From an uncultured Chlamydiae bacterium (GTDB lineage Bacteria > Chlamydiota > Chlamydiia > Chlamydiales > Rhabdochlamydiaceae): a DNA stretch of 9,235 bases. Both the position numbers and the translations under genes were made by a program. Numbering within the stretch: the stretch's first letter is position 1; each line of letters starts with the position of its first letter. Under the pieces are notes generated by a model. The model had not been told where the DNA came from, made no database searches, and saw only the letters and a list, made by a program, of their open reading frames with translations. The stretch covers positions 1 through 9,235 of the forward strand of contig CAMFJP010000048.1 in NCBI GenBank assembly GCA_945957075.1, read 5' to 3'. Of this stretch, positions 1 through 7,651 are shown one piece after another.

Positions 1-833
1 ATATCATCCCCCACACACTCGATTTTCCATCCGGGAAGTGTAGACTCCAGCATAGCCAGATTTGTTTTACCGCACGCGCTTGGAAATGCGGCTGCAAAAT
101 AGAGTTTTTTGCCCTCTGGGTTTGTAATTCCAAGAATAAGCATGTGTTCAGCAAGCCAGCCTTCATCACGGGCTATTGTTGATGCAATGCGCAAAGCAAA
201 ACTTTTTTTCCCAAGCAGCGCATTGCCACCATACCCGCTGCCAAAGGACCAGATACTGCGCTCTTCTGGAAAATGAGCGATGCATTTTTTTTCTGGATTG
301 CAAGGCCAGGGCATATCAGAAGCTCCTGGAGACAAGGGAACACCAACCGAATGCACCCCTTTAACAAGAGCCGCCTCATCGATCTTATCCCAAACGCTTT
401 TTCCCATGCGCGTCATAAGCCACATATTGCATACAACGTATAAAGAGTCTGTGATTTCAATCCCAAAACGGGCCTTTGAAGAGTTTTCAGGTCCCATACA
501 GTAAGCAATGACATAAAGAGTGCGCCCGCGCATGCATCCAGAAAACAGGCTCTTTAGATACGCATGCATCTCTTTAGGTGCTTTCCAATTGTTTGTGGGG
601 CCAGCGTCTTTTTCCTGTTCTGAACAAATAAATGTGGCAGATTCTGTGCGTGCAACATCATCTGGATGAGAGTGGCACCAAAAGCTATCTGGACGCTTTA
701 GTGAAACAAAGATCCCCTGAGAAACAAGGGTTTGCGTAAAAAGGCGGTATTCTTCTTCTGTCCCTGTGCACAGATGGACTCTATCTGGCTTACATAAAGA
801 GGCGATCTCATCTATCCACGCCTGTATCTTCAT
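1..833 (-). CDS. pckG: Phosphoenolpyruvate carboxykinase (GTP), N-terminal part, cut by window edge
   Basis: This enzyme interconverts oxaloacetate plus GTP and phosphoenolpyruvate plus CO2 plus GDP in the cytoplasm, linking the TCA cycle to gluconeogenesis. I translated 277 codons on the minus strand from the ATG at 833-831; the frame stays open to the window edge. Family signatures are clear: GSGYGGNALLGKK (residues 198-210, substrate site with the conserved Tyr), AEHMLILGITNPEG (228-241), and the P-loop FPSACGKTN (250-258), which holds the reactive Cys of GTP-type enzymes. The translation stops inside the kinase-2 motif (VGDD at 274-277). The family is about 600 residues long, so a bit under half is visible. 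The start codon overlaps the mreB stop as ATGA and has no Shine-Dalgarno sequence, which suggests translational coupling to mreB. The ATP-type family is excluded by these motifs. Chlamydial genomes usually call the gene pckA or pckG. Confidence 0.95.
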   Translation of the reverse strand, partial: MKIQAWIDEIASLCKPDRVHLCTGTEEEYRLFTQTLVSQGIFVSLKRPDSFWCHSHPDDVARTESATFICSEQEKDAGPTNNWKAPKEMHAYLKSLFSGCMRGRTLYVIAYCMGPENSSKARFGIEITDSLYVVCNMWLMTRMGKSVWDKIDEAALVKGVHSVGVPLSPGASDMPWPCNPEKKCIAHFPEERSIWSFGSGYGGNALLGKKSFALRIASTIARDEGWLAEHMLILGITNPEGKKLYFAAAFPSACGKTNLAMLESTLPGWKIECVGDD

Positions 834-1909
834 AGAAGAGATTTGCGTTTTTTAAACTTTTCTAAATATTCGAGCGCTTTTCCGGTTCCAAGACACACAG
901 CAAGCAATGGATTTGGAGCAATAATAACAGGAAGCCCTGTTTCTTTAATTAGGCTTTTGTCAAGTCCTCTGATCAAAGCGCCTCCACCTGCGAGAACCAT
1001 ACCTCTTTCAACAAGGTCTGCTGCAAGCTCTGGAGGGCACTTTTCCAAGGTCAATTTAACGCTTTCTACAATTTGTAGAATGGGCTCTGCAAGACATTCA
1101 CGAATTTCTACAGAATTAATCCGTTTCGTAATCGGAAGGCCTGCAACTTGATCACGTCCCCGCACCTCCATCTCGAGCTCATTGTCTCCAAGAGGGTATG
1201 CAGAGCCTATGGTCATTTTGATTTCTTCGGCTGTCCGAGGGCCAATCATAAGGTTATAGGTTCGTCTCATGTAATTAACAATACACTCATCAAATTCATC
1301 CCCTGCAATACGCAAAGACCTAGATTCTACAATGCCACCTAAAGAGATAATTGCGATTTCTGTTGTTCCACCGCCAATATCAATAATCATATTAGCAGCA
1401 GGTTCATGCACAGGGAGGTCAACGCCAATGGCGGCGGCCATAGGCTCTTCGATCAAAATGACCTCTTGGGCGCCAGCGCGCAGTGCAGAATCTTCAACAG
1501 CACGTTTCTCCACGCCTGTAATGCCTGAGGGCACTGCAATAAGAATTTTAGGACGAAAAAAACTTCGCGCTGGAGAGACCCGTTTGATTAATGCTTTGAG
1601 CATCCCCTCTGCGATTTCAAAATCGGCAATGACTCCATCCTTCATAGGACGTACGGCATGAATTTTTCTTGGGGTTTTCCCGAGCATGGCTTTTGCTTTA
1701 TGGCCAACAGCGAGGACCTCAGCTGTTACAGAATCTACGGCAACCACAGAAGGCTCTGCAAGAACAATCCCTTTGCCTTTGACATAAACAAGGGTATTGG
1801 CTGTACCAAGATCGATCCCTATGTCAGAGGAAAAGATACCAGCGAGCCTTCCCGCTTGCTGAAGCAAGGTCTTTCCAGCTTTTTGCTTAAGATCTTTTAG
1901 CGTACTCAT
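830..1909 (-). CDS. mreB: Rod shape-determining protein MreB (bacterial actin)
   Basis: MreB is an actin-like ATPase that polymerises under the inner membrane and guides peptidoglycan synthesis. In Chlamydia, which lacks FtsZ, it is needed for division-septum peptidoglycan. The 359-residue product has the actin-fold motifs in order: phosphate 1 DIGIDLGTANT (29-39), connect-1 region VPSGITGVEKRAV (126-138), phosphate 2 DIGGGTTEIA (177-186), and adenosine motif VLAGGGALIRG (305-315). Length is normal. About 28 residues precede the first motif, rich in Lys, Leu and Gln and plausibly amphipathic; a membrane-binding N-terminal extension is known for chlamydial MreB. The C-terminus is basic (KFKKRKSLL). 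A weak AGG lies about 9 nt before the ATG. The gene starts 80 nt after the helicase stop, so read-through or its own promoter are both possible, and its stop overlaps the pckG start by 4 nt. Confidence 0.97.
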   Translation of the reverse strand: MSTLKDLKQKAGKTLLQQAGRLAGIFSSDIGIDLGTANTLVYVKGKGIVLAEPSVVAVDSVTAEVLAVGHKAKAMLGKTPRKIHAVRPMKDGVIADFEIAEGMLKALIKRVSPARSFFRPKILIAVPSGITGVEKRAVEDSALRAGAQEVILIEEPMAAAIGVDLPVHEPAANMIIDIGGGTTEIAIISLGGIVESRSLRIAGDEFDECIVNYMRRTYNLMIGPRTAEEIKMTIGSAYPLGDNELEMEVRGRDQVAGLPITKRINSVEIRECLAEPILQIVESVKLTLEKCPPELAADLVERGMVLAGGGALIRGLDKSLIKETGLPVIIAPNPLLAVCLGTGKALEYLEKFKKRKSLL

Positions 1910-1951
1910 CTATTCAACCTGAATGGTGATTTTTCATAATCTGATATAAGC

Positions 1952-1978
1952 CTTATAAAAACCAAATATTAACCTCAA
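1952..1978 (-). promoter_or_regulatory. Possible sigma-70-type promoter for mreB-pckG
   Basis: The 80-nt gap between the helicase stop and mreB is AT-rich. On the minus strand it holds a -35-like TTGAGG (1978-1973) and a -10-like TATAAG (1957-1952), separated by 15 bp, which is shorter than ideal. The -10 lies in a near-perfect 13-bp palindrome (TATAAG-G-CTTATA, 1945-1957). No terminator is visible after the helicase, so mreB may instead be read from the upstream gene. This is inference from weak matches. Confidence 0.25.
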
Positions 1979-1989
1979 ATGCGCGTTTT

Positions 1990-4900
1990 TTAGGTTTTTA
2001 ACAGCTCTAATACATCTTCCCAAGTTAACTTGGCCAGTGCCTCATCATCGCAACTCACTACTTTCTTGACCAATCCTTTTTTCCTTTTTTGCATTTCTGC
2101 AATTTTCTCTTCAATCGTACCAAGTGTAATTAACGTATACGAGGAAACAGAACGCTTTTGACCGAGTCGATGCACTCTATCTGTTGCCTGGCTTTGTGCA
2201 GCTGGATTCCACCACATGTCGTAGTGAATTACAGTATCTGCACCCACAAGATTTAATCCTGTTCCCCCAGCCTTTAAAGAGACTAAAAAGACAGAACTTG
2301 TGGGGTCCTCATTAAATTCTCGTACAACATCAAGACGATTCTTGCTCGAGCCATCAAGATAAGCAAAGCGGATCCCTTTTTGAGAAAAATCTTCGCGCAT
2401 AATGTGCAGCATACGGGTATACTGACTAAAGATAACAGTTTTATGTCCCCCTTCTATAAGCGTTTGCAAAAGATCTGTTAGCATTTCATACTTAGCAGAA
2501 TCCCCAATTTCTGGTTTTTCTTTAGCAAATATAGCGGGATGGCAGCAAATTTGTTTCAGCCTTGTCAAGGTTGCAAGAACATGAATTTGAACTCTGTCAA
2601 AGCCCTCTTTCTGGACAAGCTTGACAAGCTCATCGCGCGCAGATGCAGCATAAGATTTGTAAAGTTCTGCTTGCACCTCACTGAGCTGACAATGGTACAC
2701 AATTTCAGAAACAGGAGGCAGATCGTCGAGAACATCCCCCTTCATACGCCTTAAGATAAAAGGAGCGATTTTTTTTCTTAAATAATCGATGTTTTTTGTC
2801 TGTTCGGCTCCTGAAGCACGAATATATTTTTCTACAAACCGGTCATAAGAGCTTAAAAAACCAGGCATCAAAAAGTCAAACAAGCTCCATAGTTCATCTA
2901 AAGAATTTTCTATGGGCGTTCCGGATAAAATCAATCTATGCTGCGCTTCCACCATTTTTACAGATTTTGCGTTGCGTGTGCCTCTATTTTTAATATGCTG
3001 TGCTTCATCCAAAATCACGTAAGAAAAGGCATGCTCCCTGTAGTTTTCAATATCCTTTTGCAAAAGAGTATAAGAAGTAATAATCACATCATATTGTTCA
3101 AAGCCATCAAGCAGTTTTTTACGCTGATTTGGAACACCATCAATCACAAGAGCACGGATCTGCGGATTAAATTTCGTACATTCCTCTTTCCAGTTATAAA
3201 GAAGCGATGTTGGGCATACAATAAGAGAAGGAGATGGTTTTTTCATTAAATTTTGCGTAATGGCAACAATGGCTTGCAGCGTCTTTCCAAGACCCATATC
3301 ATCTGCAAGGATGCCTCCCAAATACATTGTGCGCAATTTTTCAAGCCAACGCGTTCCCTCTTCTTGATAAGGGCGCAAAGTAGCTGCAATCGTAGAAGGT
3401 ACAGGGGAGAAATTAATAAGATTTTCTCCAAGCATTTGCTTGCGTATCTCAATGAGCTTTTCCGAAATGTGTAATGCAATAGGAAGACCTTCAAAATGCG
3501 CAACATCCACACTAGCCAAACTCCACAAAGGCCTTTCTATCGTATGATTATCTAAAATAGTAATACCAAGTTCATCAAACAACTGGACAACACCCGCAAT
3601 TCTATCCAAATCAAGAACCAAAATTTTCGAAAAACGGCCACTACTTCCCTCTGCTGTTTTTTTAATGCGTAGTTTAGCTGGTTCAAGCTCGATAAATGCC
3701 CGTTTTGAGGCAACGCAGTCCCATAAAAGATCAACAGAAATTCCTTTTAAAGCCCCATTAACCTCCAAAGAAACTTCATAAGCATCTACTTTCGCAGTGG
3801 GAAGAAAATGAAGAGAAAACTGTGTTTGATCATAAATAAATTGGTCTAAAAGATTTTGAGGACAGTGAAAGGTTACGCGATGCTGATATTTAGGAATCGT
3901 ATCGGTCATAAACTCTACAATTTTCTTTTCAGATTTAGCAACATATGCCCCGAGCTCAGGATTGAAAAGAAAATCTTGAAAAAGCTCCTCAAGGAGTTTT
4001 TTTTCCTGAACGAGATTGCGCGCTAAAATCCCCTCTTTCCCTGTAAATAGACTTAGATGTTCATAGGACAATTTTGTCGGAGCTGCTGGAATTTCATGAT
4101 TGTCGTAACGAAAATGTAAAATTGCCTCTAGCTCACTATTTAAAAAAGCCAAGTTACACACAGCATCCACATTGCCAACATAAGGAATGGTTACAAAGTC
4201 TTCGATCGCACTTTCGTTGGTCACATCCACATAGCGATGGAGCTCTGGCAATGCATTTTCCACAAAGGTCCCAAATAGAGGCTCTGGGATAGTCATGTCA
4301 GACATTGTGTGCATGCTACGCAAATGCTTTCTTGTAATGTTAGGCGGGAAAGCATAATAGGTATGCAGAAACAACATTCCAGGTTTTGTGCATTCAAAAA
4401 AGTGTGCCTCATGCAAAAACAGTGTTTCTTGCGATGCAACGACTTTAGGAACAAGTAAAATTTTAGAAACAGGAGGAGCCAGATATTCTAAAGCAACTTG
4501 CAATGTAGCTGGCGATTTTGAAACTCGAATGGGCGTCTCAAGCCCCCCTTCATATAATCCAGGAAGCAGAGGGAGCTCTTCATCTTGATAAGTAAATCCC
4601 GATTTATTCCATTCAGCCTGTGTAATCTCATACACTCTAGACAAAATGGTTCCAAAGACCTCTGCATCAAGAAGGGCTATGCGCTGAGAGCGCTCTGGCG
4701 CAGAAGACTCGACAGGTCTTGCATGATCCATGACCATACGCAGCATTTCCTGTTGCGCCCCTTTAAAAGACTGTAACGAAAAACAGTATCTTTTCCCGCC
4801 TAAAAACAAAGGCTCTGCATATCGCAGCGATGTTAAAAATTGCGACAAAGCAAAAACATGCAAAGGTTTAGATCTACACGGCAACCGAAGGGCCAACTGA

Positions 4901-5466
4901 ATTTCAATGTGGCCTGTAACCGCAGAAAAGGCAAAAATAAGAGCGCATTCTGCCGTATCAATTTCTACAGCTTCCGCGCTTCTAAAAAAGGGAGATAAAG
5001 CTAAAATTTCAGAAGAAACAATGTATTCTTGCAGCACCTGCTTTTGATAAAGCTCTTCTTGCCTTTGCAGCTCTTTGCTCTCTGCTTGTTTAAATGTTTC
5101 TCGTAATTTTTTTCGTTCCTTAGCATCATTTTCAACCTCTTTTAGATCCGTTTCCTTCGAATAGGTAACAAGGATGTTATCTAAATGTGCTTCTAAATAA
5201 AAAAGAAGAGCTGCTAAGTGCTGGCAATCATAGTTATAGGGGCAATCACAATTAGAATCGACGGTTTCACACTCCACCCTGTCAATTTCAATTTCACTTT
5301 CATAATGATTGTCATACTGACCAAGAATGCGCCCACTAATACGCACGCTTTTACTGTCTAAATGCACCAGTTTTGCAGAAACGACCTTGTTTTCTTCAAA
5401 GAGATCTTTCCCCTCTTTGACAATACCTGATGCAAAATCTTGCTTGAGTTTACGAAAATTTAGCAT
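1990..5466 (-). CDS. SNF2-family helicase/ATPase with N-terminal SWIM zinc motif
   Basis: This 1158-residue protein is a superfamily 2 DNA translocase of the SWI/SNF2 type. Such proteins use ATP to move along double-stranded DNA and remodel or strip bound proteins, usually without separating strands. The N-terminus has a SWIM zinc motif: C73, C75, C81 and H83 in the pattern CDC-x5-CQH. A charged, probably coiled-coil stretch follows (about 107-148). Then comes a long region (about 150-690) with no motif I can name, in the position of the bacterial SNF2-associated domain. The motor is C-terminal: Walker A DDMGLGKT (722-729), DEAQ box (820-823), motif III SGTPIEN (848-854), motif V region AGGTGLNL (1066-1073), and motif VI QATDRVHRLGQ (1093-1103). 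All catalytic motifs look intact. The position matches the SWI/SNF helicase next to mreB in Chlamydia. The bacterial target is unknown. The start is supported by an AGGAGGG site upstream. Confidence 0.93.
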   Translation of the reverse strand: MLNFRKLKQDFASGIVKEGKDLFEENKVVSAKLVHLDSKSVRISGRILGQYDNHYESEIEIDRVECETVDSNCDCPYNYDCQHLAALLFYLEAHLDNILVTYSKETDLKEVENDAKERKKLRETFKQAESKELQRQEELYQKQVLQEYIVSSEILALSPFFRSAEAVEIDTAECALIFAFSAVTGHIEIQLALRLPCRSKPLHVFALSQFLTSLRYAEPLFLGGKRYCFSLQSFKGAQQEMLRMVMDHARPVESSAPERSQRIALLDAEVFGTILSRVYEITQAEWNKSGFTYQDEELPLLPGLYEGGLETPIRVSKSPATLQVALEYLAPPVSKILLVPKVVASQETLFLHEAHFFECTKPGMLFLHTYYAFPPNITRKHLRSMHTMSDMTIPEPLFGTFVENALPELHRYVDVTNESAIEDFVTIPYVGNVDAVCNLAFLNSELEAILHFRYDNHEIPAAPTKLSYEHLSLFTGKEGILARNLVQEKKLLEELFQDFLFNPELGAYVAKSEKKIVEFMTDTIPKYQHRVTFHCPQNLLDQFIYDQTQFSLHFLPTAKVDAYEVSLEVNGALKGISVDLLWDCVASKRAFIELEPAKLRIKKTAEGSSGRFSKILVLDLDRIAGVVQLFDELGITILDNHTIERPLWSLASVDVAHFEGLPIALHISEKLIEIRKQMLGENLINFSPVPSTIAATLRPYQEEGTRWLEKLRTMYLGGILADDMGLGKTLQAIVAITQNLMKKPSPSLIVCPTSLLYNWKEECTKFNPQIRALVIDGVPNQRKKLLDGFEQYDVIITSYTLLQKDIENYREHAFSYVILDEAQHIKNRGTRNAKSVKMVEAQHRLILSGTPIENSLDELWSLFDFLMPGFLSSYDRFVEKYIRASGAEQTKNIDYLRKKIAPFILRRMKGDVLDDLPPVSEIVYHCQLSEVQAELYKSYAASARDELVKLVQKEGFDRVQIHVLATLTRLKQICCHPAIFAKEKPEIGDSAKYEMLTDLLQTLIEGGHKTVIFSQYTRMLHIMREDFSQKGIRFAYLDGSSKNRLDVVREFNEDPTSSVFLVSLKAGGTGLNLVGADTVIHYDMWWNPAAQSQATDRVHRLGQKRSVSSYTLITLGTIEEKIAEMQKRKKGLVKKVVSCDDEALAKLTWEDVLELLKT

Positions 5467-5479
5467 GAAATGTATACAT

Positions 5480-5486
5480 CCCTCCT
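5480..5486 (-). promoter_or_regulatory. Shine-Dalgarno site of the SNF2 helicase gene
   Basis: AGGAGGG on the minus strand is a near-consensus ribosome binding site and the strongest in this window. It lies 13 nt before the ATG at 5466, a longer gap than usual. The gap holds a perfect 10-bp palindrome, ATGTATACAT (5470-5479). The ATG inside that palindrome is out of frame and abuts the site, so it is not the start. Confidence 0.6.
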
Positions 5487-5514
5487 GGTCGCCAATTGGG
5501 CATTCAAAACTCAG

Positions 5515-5542
5515 TTTAAATCGGACTATAAAAAAAATCCAA
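5515..5542 (-). promoter_or_regulatory. Possible promoter for the leftward helicase gene
   Basis: On the minus strand, TTGGAT (5542-5537) and TTTAAA (5520-5515) are spaced 16 bp apart. They lie about 50-75 bp before the helicase start, in the AT-rich divergent spacer. A leftward promoter must lie in or near this spacer because the neighbour on the other side is transcribed rightward. The exact boxes are inferred. Confidence 0.3.
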
Positions 5543-5546
5543 AAAA

Positions 5547-5577
5547 TTGATGAAAAAAAAGGAAGATAACCTATACA
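5547..5577 (+). promoter_or_regulatory. Probable promoter for tRNA-Gly and perhaps tig-clpP-clpX
   Basis: TTGATG (5547-5552) and TATACA (5572-5577) are separated by 19 bp; moving the -10 one base left gives 18. The -10 ends 16 nt before the mature 5' end of the tRNA, a typical leader length. No separate promoter or terminator is evident in the 25 nt between the tRNA and tig, so this may drive the whole rightward group. Confidence 0.5.
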
Positions 5578-5593
5578 CTTACCCTTCTTGAGT

Positions 5594-5665
5594 GCGGGTG
5601 TAGCTCAGTGGTAGAGCATCACGTTGCCAACGTGAGGGTCGTGAGTTCGAGCCTCATCACCCGCT
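5594..5665 (+). tRNA. tRNA-Gly, anticodon GCC
   Basis: The cloverleaf folds by eye. A 7-bp acceptor stem pairs GCGGGTG (5594-5600) with CACCCGC (5658-5664), with discriminator T at 5665. The D stem is GCTC/GAGC (5603-5606 with 5614-5617). The anticodon stem TCACG/CGTGA encloses the loop TTGCCAA, which puts anticodon GCC at 5626-5628. The T arm is GTGAG-TTCGAGC-CTCAT. GCC reads the glycine codons GGC and GGU. The CCA end is not encoded and must be added after transcription. The same tRNA lies between tig and the SNF2 helicase in Chlamydia. Confidence 0.97.
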
Positions 5666-5690
5666 AATTTTTCAAAAAAATGGTTTTTTC

Positions 5691-7040
5691 ATGCAGCAAG
5701 ATAGCCAAATTCAGGAATTCACGGCACCTGATGTGCACCTAGCCGTACACAGAAAACCCGCCTGTCACGTAGAATACCACGTTTCACTGGGATCCCGTTT
5801 TCTCAAAGAAGCTAAAACAGAAGCTGCCAAGCGAGTACGCAAACAAGTTTCACTCCCCGGCTTTCGTAAAGGCAAGGTCCCTGAAGAGCTAATCATCAAA
5901 AATTATCCAAAAGAGGTCGAAAAGGAAACTCTTGGCATTCTGGCCAACCAAGCATGGAAAGAGAGCGACAAACTAGCTCACGTTCCCTTATTGCATAGGG
6001 ATTCTAAAGTTTCATATCAGATCAAAAACAGAACAGAAGAATCGATTGAATTTGTCCTTTCTTTTGAAACCGAACCCCTCATTCCCCATGTAGACCCTAA
6101 AGACTTCCACTTGGAGCAAGTGCCCCGTCCCGAAATAGATAAAGTAAAAATAGATGAAATGATCAGACAAACACGTCTGTTTTTTGCATCTTGGGGAAAT
6201 ATTACAGATCGTCCGGCACAAGAGGGAGATTTCGTCCTTCTTGACGTGGACGACATCGAAACAACGCCAGCAACCAAAGTATTTTCACGCGTGCGCTTTG
6301 AAGTCGCAGACACTGCAATGGCAGCATGGATGAAAGCTGCCGTTATCGGCATGCGCGCAGGAGAAAGCAAAGAGGCTGTCAGCGTTGCAGATCCCAATCT
6401 GCCAGAAGAGGAACGTGCTGCGTTCCCGGACAAACGTGTGCGCATTGAACTCTTTGCTATAGAAAACCCTACAATGCCAGAGTTAAATGAGGCTTTTGCC
6501 CAAAGCCTTGGGATTACAACTACTCCCGAAGAAGCCGCAAAAGATATAGAAGCCGCAATTGAGCGTATTTTAAATCAACAAGCAGATGCTTATGTCATGG
6601 AAAAAAACAGAGAGCAAGCTGCGACATTTTTGTTAACCCACTACCCTTTTGATTTACCCCCTTCTCTTATCGAAAAGGAGGCGTCGTTCCGCTTATCGCA
6701 GCTCTTTCGAGATCCTGCATTTAAATCTCACTGGGACGCACTCTCCACAGAAGAGCGCAAAAATTTAGCAAAGTCCCTATACGAGCAGTCTGACAAAGCT
6801 GTCCGTCTTTTTTATCTATGCCGACAGCTACTTGATGACGCCCATGTCGATATTTCTCCACAGCGTCTAGCCCAACGCCCTCAAAATATGCTAGAGACCT
6901 TGTTTAATCAACAAGGCCATGGCCAAGAAAATCTTCCGCACGAAGTCCAACAAGCAGAGGCGTATGCACGCCTTCTTCTTGAAGAAGCACAGCACTATCT
7001 GATAGAAAAAGCAAGAAGTAAACATCAAGACAAAGGGTGA
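5691..7040 (+). CDS. tig: Trigger factor (ribosome-associated chaperone)
   Basis: Trigger factor docks on the ribosome near the exit tunnel and shields nascent chains. The 449-residue product has the ribosome-binding signature GFRKGKVP at 57-64, about a dozen residues later than in E. coli because of a longer N-terminus. The middle, about 165-258, fits the FKBP-like peptidyl-prolyl isomerase domain (QEGDFVLLDVD at 177-187, AAVIGMRAGESKEA at 216-229). The remainder (about 260-449) is the helical C-terminal substrate-binding domain. Length is normal for the family. The ATG at 5691 has no Shine-Dalgarno sequence, only AT-rich sequence; an ATG 11 nt upstream is out of frame. The gene begins 25 nt after tRNA-Gly and ends 2 nt before the chosen clpP start, so it heads a tight tig-clpP-clpX operon. 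Whether the isomerase domain is active cannot be judged by eye. Confidence 0.95.
   Translation: MQQDSQIQEFTAPDVHLAVHRKPACHVEYHVSLGSRFLKEAKTEAAKRVRKQVSLPGFRKGKVPEELIIKNYPKEVEKETLGILANQAWKESDKLAHVPLLHRDSKVSYQIKNRTEESIEFVLSFETEPLIPHVDPKDFHLEQVPRPEIDKVKIDEMIRQTRLFFASWGNITDRPAQEGDFVLLDVDDIETTPATKVFSRVRFEVADTAMAAWMKAAVIGMRAGESKEAVSVADPNLPEEERAAFPDKRVRIELFAIENPTMPELNEAFAQSLGITTTPEEAAKDIEAAIERILNQQADAYVMEKNREQAATFLLTHYPFDLPPSLIEKEASFRLSQLFRDPAFKSHWDALSTEERKNLAKSLYEQSDKAVRLFYLCRQLLDDAHVDISPQRLAQRPQNMLETLFNQQGHGQENLPHEVQQAEAYARLLLEEAQHYLIEKARSKHQDKG
7032..7040 (+). promoter_or_regulatory. Shine-Dalgarno site that sets the clpP start
   Basis: AAAGGGTGA overlaps the last codons and stop of tig, and its GGTGA part complements the 16S rRNA tail. 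It ends 2 nt before the ATG at 7043. This favours that ATG over the in-frame GTG at 7037, which lies inside the site. Confidence 0.6.
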
Positions 7041-7042
7041 TT

Positions 7043-7651
7043 ATGTATCAGATTCCTTACGTCATTGAAGATACAGGGCGCGGTGAGCGCGCTATGGACA
7101 TCTATTCCCGTTTGCTTAAAGACCGTATTGTGTTTATCGGCACAGAAATTAATGATGCTGTTGCCAATACAGTCATTGCACAACTACTGTTTTTACGCGC
7201 TGAAGATCCCAAAAAAGACATTAGCATTTACATCAATTCTCCTGGGGGAAGCATTACAGCCGGCCTTGCTATTTTTGATACCATGCAGTTTATGGGATAC
7301 GAAATTAACACCTACTGTCTTGGACTTGCTGCCTCCATGGGAGCACTTCTTCTTGGAGCAGGCACAAAAGGCAAACGGTTTGCCCTCCCCAACAGCCGCA
7401 TTATGATCCATCAGCCCGCAGGAGGCATGACAGGGACGGCTGCAGATATCGCCCTTCAAGCAAAAGAAATTTTAGAACTAAAAAGCATGTGCACAGCCAT
7501 CATGGCAAAGAGCACAGGGCAGACTATCGAACGCATCCTAAAAGATTGCGAACGTGATTTCTATATGGCACCTGAGGCTGCGCAGGCATACGGCATTATC
7601 GATAAAATCGCAACGCAGCCACAACGCATAGTAGAAACCAAACCATCATGA
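7043..7651 (+). CDS. clpP: ATP-dependent Clp protease proteolytic subunit (ClpP2-like)
   Basis: ClpP is the serine peptidase chamber that degrades polypeptides fed in by an AAA+ unfoldase such as ClpX. The 202-residue product has a complete catalytic triad: Ser98 in AASMGALLL, His123 in RIMIHQPAGG and Asp172 in ERDFYMAPE. The oxyanion-region motif SPGGSITAGLAI is at 66-77. The N-terminus (MYQIPYVIEDTGRGERAMDIY) closely resembles chlamydial ClpP2. Chlamydia encodes a second paralogue, ClpP1, at another locus and the two are reported to assemble together; only this one is in the window. I chose ATG 7043 over GTG 7037 because of the spacing to the GGTGA site. The gene starts 2 nt after tig, and its stop overlaps the clpX start as ATGA, which points to an operon and matched synthesis of protease and unfoldase. 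Confidence 0.96.
   Translation: MYQIPYVIEDTGRGERAMDIYSRLLKDRIVFIGTEINDAVANTVIAQLLFLRAEDPKKDISIYINSPGGSITAGLAIFDTMQFMGYEINTYCLGLAASMGALLLGAGTKGKRFALPNSRIMIHQPAGGMTGTAADIALQAKEILELKSMCTAIMAKSTGQTIERILKDCERDFYMAPEAAQAYGIIDKIATQPQRIVETKPS

Noticed and set aside
843..1900. Plus-strand ORFs opposite mreB (up to 109 codons)
   Set aside because: They are antisense shadows of a strongly conserved gene, with no family motifs or ribosome binding sites.
2938..3512. Overlapping ORFs on both strands inside the helicase gene
   Set aside because: They lie across the intact SNF2 ATPase core and show no protein-like features of their own.
5680..5682. ATG 11 nt upstream of tig as an alternative start
   Set aside because: It is out of frame with trigger factor.
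5671..5690. Short A-run/T-run hairpin between tRNA and tig as a terminator
   Set aside because: The stem is only A-T pairs with a TGG loop and would be too unstable to stop transcription.
6017..6445. 142-codon minus-strand ORF opposite tig
   Set aside because: Low-complexity Ser/Arg-rich shadow of trigger factor; no recognisable domain.
7037..7042. GTG at 7037 as the clpP start, adding two residues
   Set aside because: It lies inside the GGTGA ribosome binding site; ATG 7043 has correct spacing and gives an N-terminus like other chlamydial ClpP2 proteins.
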